Shown here: positions 62,101 to 64,000 of the stretch, piece after piece
Numbering within the stretch: the first letter of the stretch is position 1
Layout: every line of letters begins with the position of its first letter
From: Anoxybacterium sp963668245
Lineage (GTDB): Bacteria > Bacillota > Clostridia > Peptostreptococcales > Anaerovoracaceae
Direction of reading: 5' to 3'
Length of the DNA: 64,000 nucleotides
Assembly (NCBI GenBank): GCA_963668245.2
Contig: OY764195.2
Span: 682,001 to 746,000 of the forward strand
The notes under the pieces: generated by a model
The model's input: the letters and a program-made list of their open reading frames with translations, nothing else
Databases searched by the model: none
What the model was told of the DNA's origin: nothing
Translations under genes and position numbers: made by a program

Positions 62101-64000
62101 TTACTGTGACCTATGCACCCACAGCGCCATTAAGCGTCAGCAGTATTGCAGTCACAACCCAGCCAACAAAGCTAAGCTATATGGAAACCTCAGACGACGT
62201 GTTGGCCTTGAACGGAATGGTTGTAACGGCAACCAACAATGACGGAACCACCACCACGGCAATCTTTACAAATGGAACAGCCCCAGGCTATACAGCAAGT
62301 CCTGCAAACGGAAGCACTTTGACAGTGGCAGGAAACAACGGAAATGGTGTGACCATCACCGAGACCGCAAGCGGAAGGAGTAATACCACAGCCAACTTGA
62401 CTGTCGTAGCCAATAGTACAAAGGCGATTATCGGTTTTGCATTCAACGGTTTAACCCCAGCAGTAGCAGGCACCATCAATGAGACCAATCATACCATAGC
62501 AATCACCGTACCGTACGGGACCAATGTTACTGCACTGGTGCCAACCATAACCACAACAGGAATCAGCGTAACTTCAGGTTCTGGAGTCGCAGCAGATTTT
62601 ACAAATCCAGCAACCTATACCGTAGCGGCATCTGATAGCTCTACACAAAGCTACGCCGTTACCGTCACCATAGCAGCAAATCCATCCAGCGGTTCTGGAA
62701 GTGGATCAGGCGGTTCAGGAGGCGGCTCAGGCGGATCTGGTAGCGCATCAAGTGGAACTGGAACCACAGCGGCCACAGTTGGAATAAACGGAAAATCAGA
62801 AAGCTCAGGAACGATGGAAACGGTAAAAGAGGGAGAAAAGACAGTAACCACTGTAATGGTGGATGATGCCACATTGCAAGAACGATTACAAAAGGGAAGC
62901 AGTAAATCCACTATTTCTATCTTGATTAGCGGAAACTCTGATGTAGGGCAAAGCGTACTCAATGGGCAGACTGTAAAAGAAATGGAGCAAAAAGAATCCA
63001 TTCTAGAAATCAAGACAACAGGAGTAACCTATAGCTTGCCAGCAGCAGATATTGACATTGATAGCGTATCAGATCAGATGGGCAAAGCTGTGGCATTAAA
63101 AGATATTAAAATCAGCGTAAAAATCGAAGAACCAACAGCAGATGATGTAAAAATCGTAGAAAACACAGCAGATAAAAACAAGTATCAGATTGTAGTAAAG
63201 CCAGTAGAGTTTGAAATCACAGCATCAAGCGGAGGTAAAACCGTAACCGTATCCAAATTCAAAGGGTATGTAGAAAGACTGGTTGTAATTCCAGAGGGAA
63301 TCGACCCAAGTAAAGTAACAACAGGAATTTTGTTAAACAGTGATGGTACGTTTTCACATGTGCCAACCGTCATCACAAAGATAGACGGAAAGTACTATGC
63401 AAAAATCAATAGCTTGACCAACAGCACCTATTCTGTCATCTACAACCCAGTAAGTTTCACCGATGTGACAAATCATTGGGCAGAAGCATCCATCAACAAC
63501 ATGGGTTCGAGACTGGTAATCAGCGGAACAGGAAACAACAACTTTGACCCGAACAGAGATATCACAAGAGCAGAATTTGCAGCGATTATGGTAAGAGCAT
63601 TGGGACTGACCCCAGATGCAGGAAAAAACACCTTTGATGATGTAGCAACAACAAGCTGGTATAGCGGTTACGTGGGAACAGCAGCATCCTACGGAATCAT
63701 CAGCGGATTTGATGCAGAAACCTTTGCACCAAATGCAAAGATAACAAGAGAACAAGCCATGACCATGGTAGCAAGAGCAATGGCAATCACAGAGCTTTTA
63801 GAAGAAAGTGGAGGAAGTGAAGCGAGCAAACTACTTGCAGGATACAGTGACACCTCAAACATATCCTCCTATGCAAAAGACAGCATTGCAGCATGCTTAA
63901 ATGCTGGAATTGTAACAGGAAAAACAGCTATAACCATTGCACCAAAGAACAATATTACAAGAGCAGAAGTCGCAGTGATTGTAGAGCGATTGCTGAAACA
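59151..64000 (+). CDS. Large S-layer-type surface protein with Calx-beta and SLH domains, C-terminus cut by window end
   Basis: At least 1616 codons, open to the edge. The signal peptide ends GPVYAAE (cleavage near residue 37). Residues ~40-330 and ~570-760 are beta-helix-like repeats rich in Gly, Thr, Ser and Asn, with recurring ATGGT. A Calx-beta domain lies at ~768-875 (VIEGNAGTVNLTYTVSLS), then an X2-like domain, an Ig-like domain (~995) and a Gly/Ser-rich linker (~1176-1200). Three SLH motifs follow near residues 1433, 1490 and 1565 (SFTDVTNHWAEASINNM, ITREQAMTMVARAM). SLH domains bind secondary cell-wall polymer. The start is uncertain: an in-frame ATG at 59106 is possible. Base composition is visibly richer in G+C than its neighbours. 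Confidence 0.92.
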   Translation, partial: MKLKDGEKNRFIKRRVSAMMIALAMIVAMLPIGPVYAAELTVGSSGTYATLAAALAAASDGDTIKLIGNVTETATYTFDTTIKNITIDGQGHTVTGRSDEDSFALSVEGSGTLTLKDITLQGGDVSIDNTYSVGLYTVMGSSVNVQCLGTVNVIGGDVPSGSGLSFGVYQGGSGNVNATNATGGDGLKSYGAYNYGTGTINTMTATGGTANSDSMGVYNANNGTVNVAIATGGTSVSRSFGVNNSSIGCVNVGSATGGTATSLSCGIQLSNGSVNVGTANGSAAIESYGVITKSPLATANCATATGLSGQTNCISGEINLSGTDVSTLTLNKGTSAYCVLDSITIAASGSTKVGTLPQVIKEGVVGTWYQDAEKTTLAGSPVTGLTNLYSTFYESGTMSASTLTDFEAQPTGYASAPASQMVTITNTGATTITLTEPAVTNPSTNYQIGNLSTATIASGATGTFTVQPKTGLAIGTYNETINIAGSGGATASVSAKFRVTRGTLDLTTMATTDNIATEGWAWDATTKVVTLSGINWSTVADTGMKLPTNAAIVLIGDNYIESTQSTGDYSYGIYAMNGLSISGSGTLTATGGAVDFIHYTRGIYIAAGTTTIDGGTITATGGTSSGEYGKSMGIFTYDSLTINGGTLNVIGGTSSGNYGKSFGLMCGKDITMNGGSLNVISGNANNDGESTGIYLVRRIYFNDGTTTITTNNASTRGAVHGLSGITLDSNQWISSPVGAGISADNKYIATVAGGTTAATSAVISPYTAPSISVNDPTVIEGNAGTVNLTYTVSLSAASGQTVTVNYATEDGTATTANSDYASTSGSFSFAPGETSKTVTVLVNGDTANEPDETVKLNLSSATNATILDAQGVGTITNDDVAIVQLNAASVTITAPVAGAAPQATSSIETATADGNYTVTDVFWNEALTASGKFKAGTTYTATITLTSKNTKEFQSAAFIPTVTGAATVGNTTTTGTGVGNTVSFTVTYAPTAPLSVSSIAVTTQPTKLSYMETSDDVLALNGMVVTATNNDGTTTTAIFTNGTAPGYTASPANGSTLTVAGNNGNGVTITETASGRSNTTANLTVVANSTKAIIGFAFNGLTPAVAGTINETNHTIAITVPYGTNVTALVPTITTTGISVTSGSGVAADFTNPATYTVAASDSSTQSYAVTVTIAANPSSGSGSGSGGSGGGSGGSGSASSGTGTTAATVGINGKSESSGTMETVKEGEKTVTTVMVDDATLQERLQKGSSKSTISILISGNSDVGQSVLNGQTVKEMEQKESILEIKTTGVTYSLPAADIDIDSVSDQMGKAVALKDIKISVKIEEPTADDVKIVENTADKNKYQIVVKPVEFEITASSGGKTVTVSKFKGYVERLVVIPEGIDPSKVTTGILLNSDGTFSHVPTVITKIDGKYYAKINSLTNSTYSVIYNPVSFTDVTNHWAEASINNMGSRLVISGTGNNNFDPNRDITRAEFAAIMVRALGLTPDAGKNTFDDVATTSWYSGYVGTAASYGIISGFDAETFAPNAKITREQAMTMVARAMAITELLEESGGSEASKLLAGYSDTSNISSYAKDSIAACLNAGIVTGKTAITIAPKNNITRAEVAVIVERLLK

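Noticed and set aside
62651..63013. Long minus-strand frames opposite the surface protein
   Set aside because: They arise from the repetitive Ser/Gly/Thr-rich coding sequence on the plus strand and show low-complexity proteins without starts of quality.
1..64000. tRNA, rRNA, CRISPR, prophage and insertion sequences
   Set aside because: None was seen on either strand. The region is a largely conserved origin neighbourhood.

Overview
The window is a chromosomal replication-origin region from a low-G+C, Gram-positive, probably strictly anaerobic member of the Clostridia. This rests on the AT-rich sequence and strong AGGAGG-type ribosome binding sites. It also rests on the order rpmH-oriC-dnaA-dnaN-recF-gyrB-gyrA, the WalHIJ set, a type III glutamine synthetase, T-box and c-di-AMP riboswitch leaders, and an SLH-domain surface protein. 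I cannot name the genus. No tRNA, rRNA, CRISPR array, insertion sequence or prophage was seen.

Layout. 1-5.2 kb (minus): start of rlmH, htrA, walJ, walI, walH and a small secreted protein, without walRK. 5.5-7.8 kb: RNase H, a PAS/PP2C phosphatase and aroQ. 8.1-16.6 kb (minus): parB-parA, rsmG-mnmG-mnmE, then jag-yidC-yidD-rnpA-rpmH. Each of the two parS sites lies at the 3' end of an operon. 16.6-18.6 kb: bipartite oriC around dnaA, with DnaA boxes on both sides and a DnaA-trio unwinding element before dnaN. 17.1-28.1 kb (plus): dnaA, dnaN, recF, gyrB, gyrA, an RsbV/RsbW/SigB-like module and trpS.

28.2-38.4 kb is a nitrogen-assimilation area. It holds an ammonium transporter fused to a PII domain, an ANTAR antiterminator protein, and glutamine synthetase III. 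The transporter and synthetase leaders begin with the same 15-base hairpin sequence, which overlaps an intrinsic terminator. Between them sit a nitroreductase, an unknown membrane protein, a MarR/MFS efflux pair with two operators, and an unknown protein.

38.4-44.1 kb: a T-box leader, gatC, gatA, and one open frame that fuses GatB to a complete bacterial AspRS. This looks like an indirect Asn-tRNA(Asn) pathway joined into one polypeptide and possibly controlled by uncharged tRNA(Asn). 44.1-59 kb: metabolic and signalling genes (aminotransferase, EAL-HDOD, PAP2, PlsC, shikimate kinase, nucleotidyltransferase, ClC antiporter, citrate synthase behind a c-di-AMP riboswitch, GGDEF, ROK kinase, a degenerate amidohydrolase, HAD phosphatase), two very small genes and a candidate small RNA. 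59.15 kb to the end: a large surface protein with Calx-beta and SLH domains that runs off the window.

The most notable points are the GatB-AspRS fusion, the Amt-PII/ANTAR/GS III regulon with its shared RNA element, the c-di-AMP switch on citrate synthase, and the parS palindromes that look able to act as transcription terminators.
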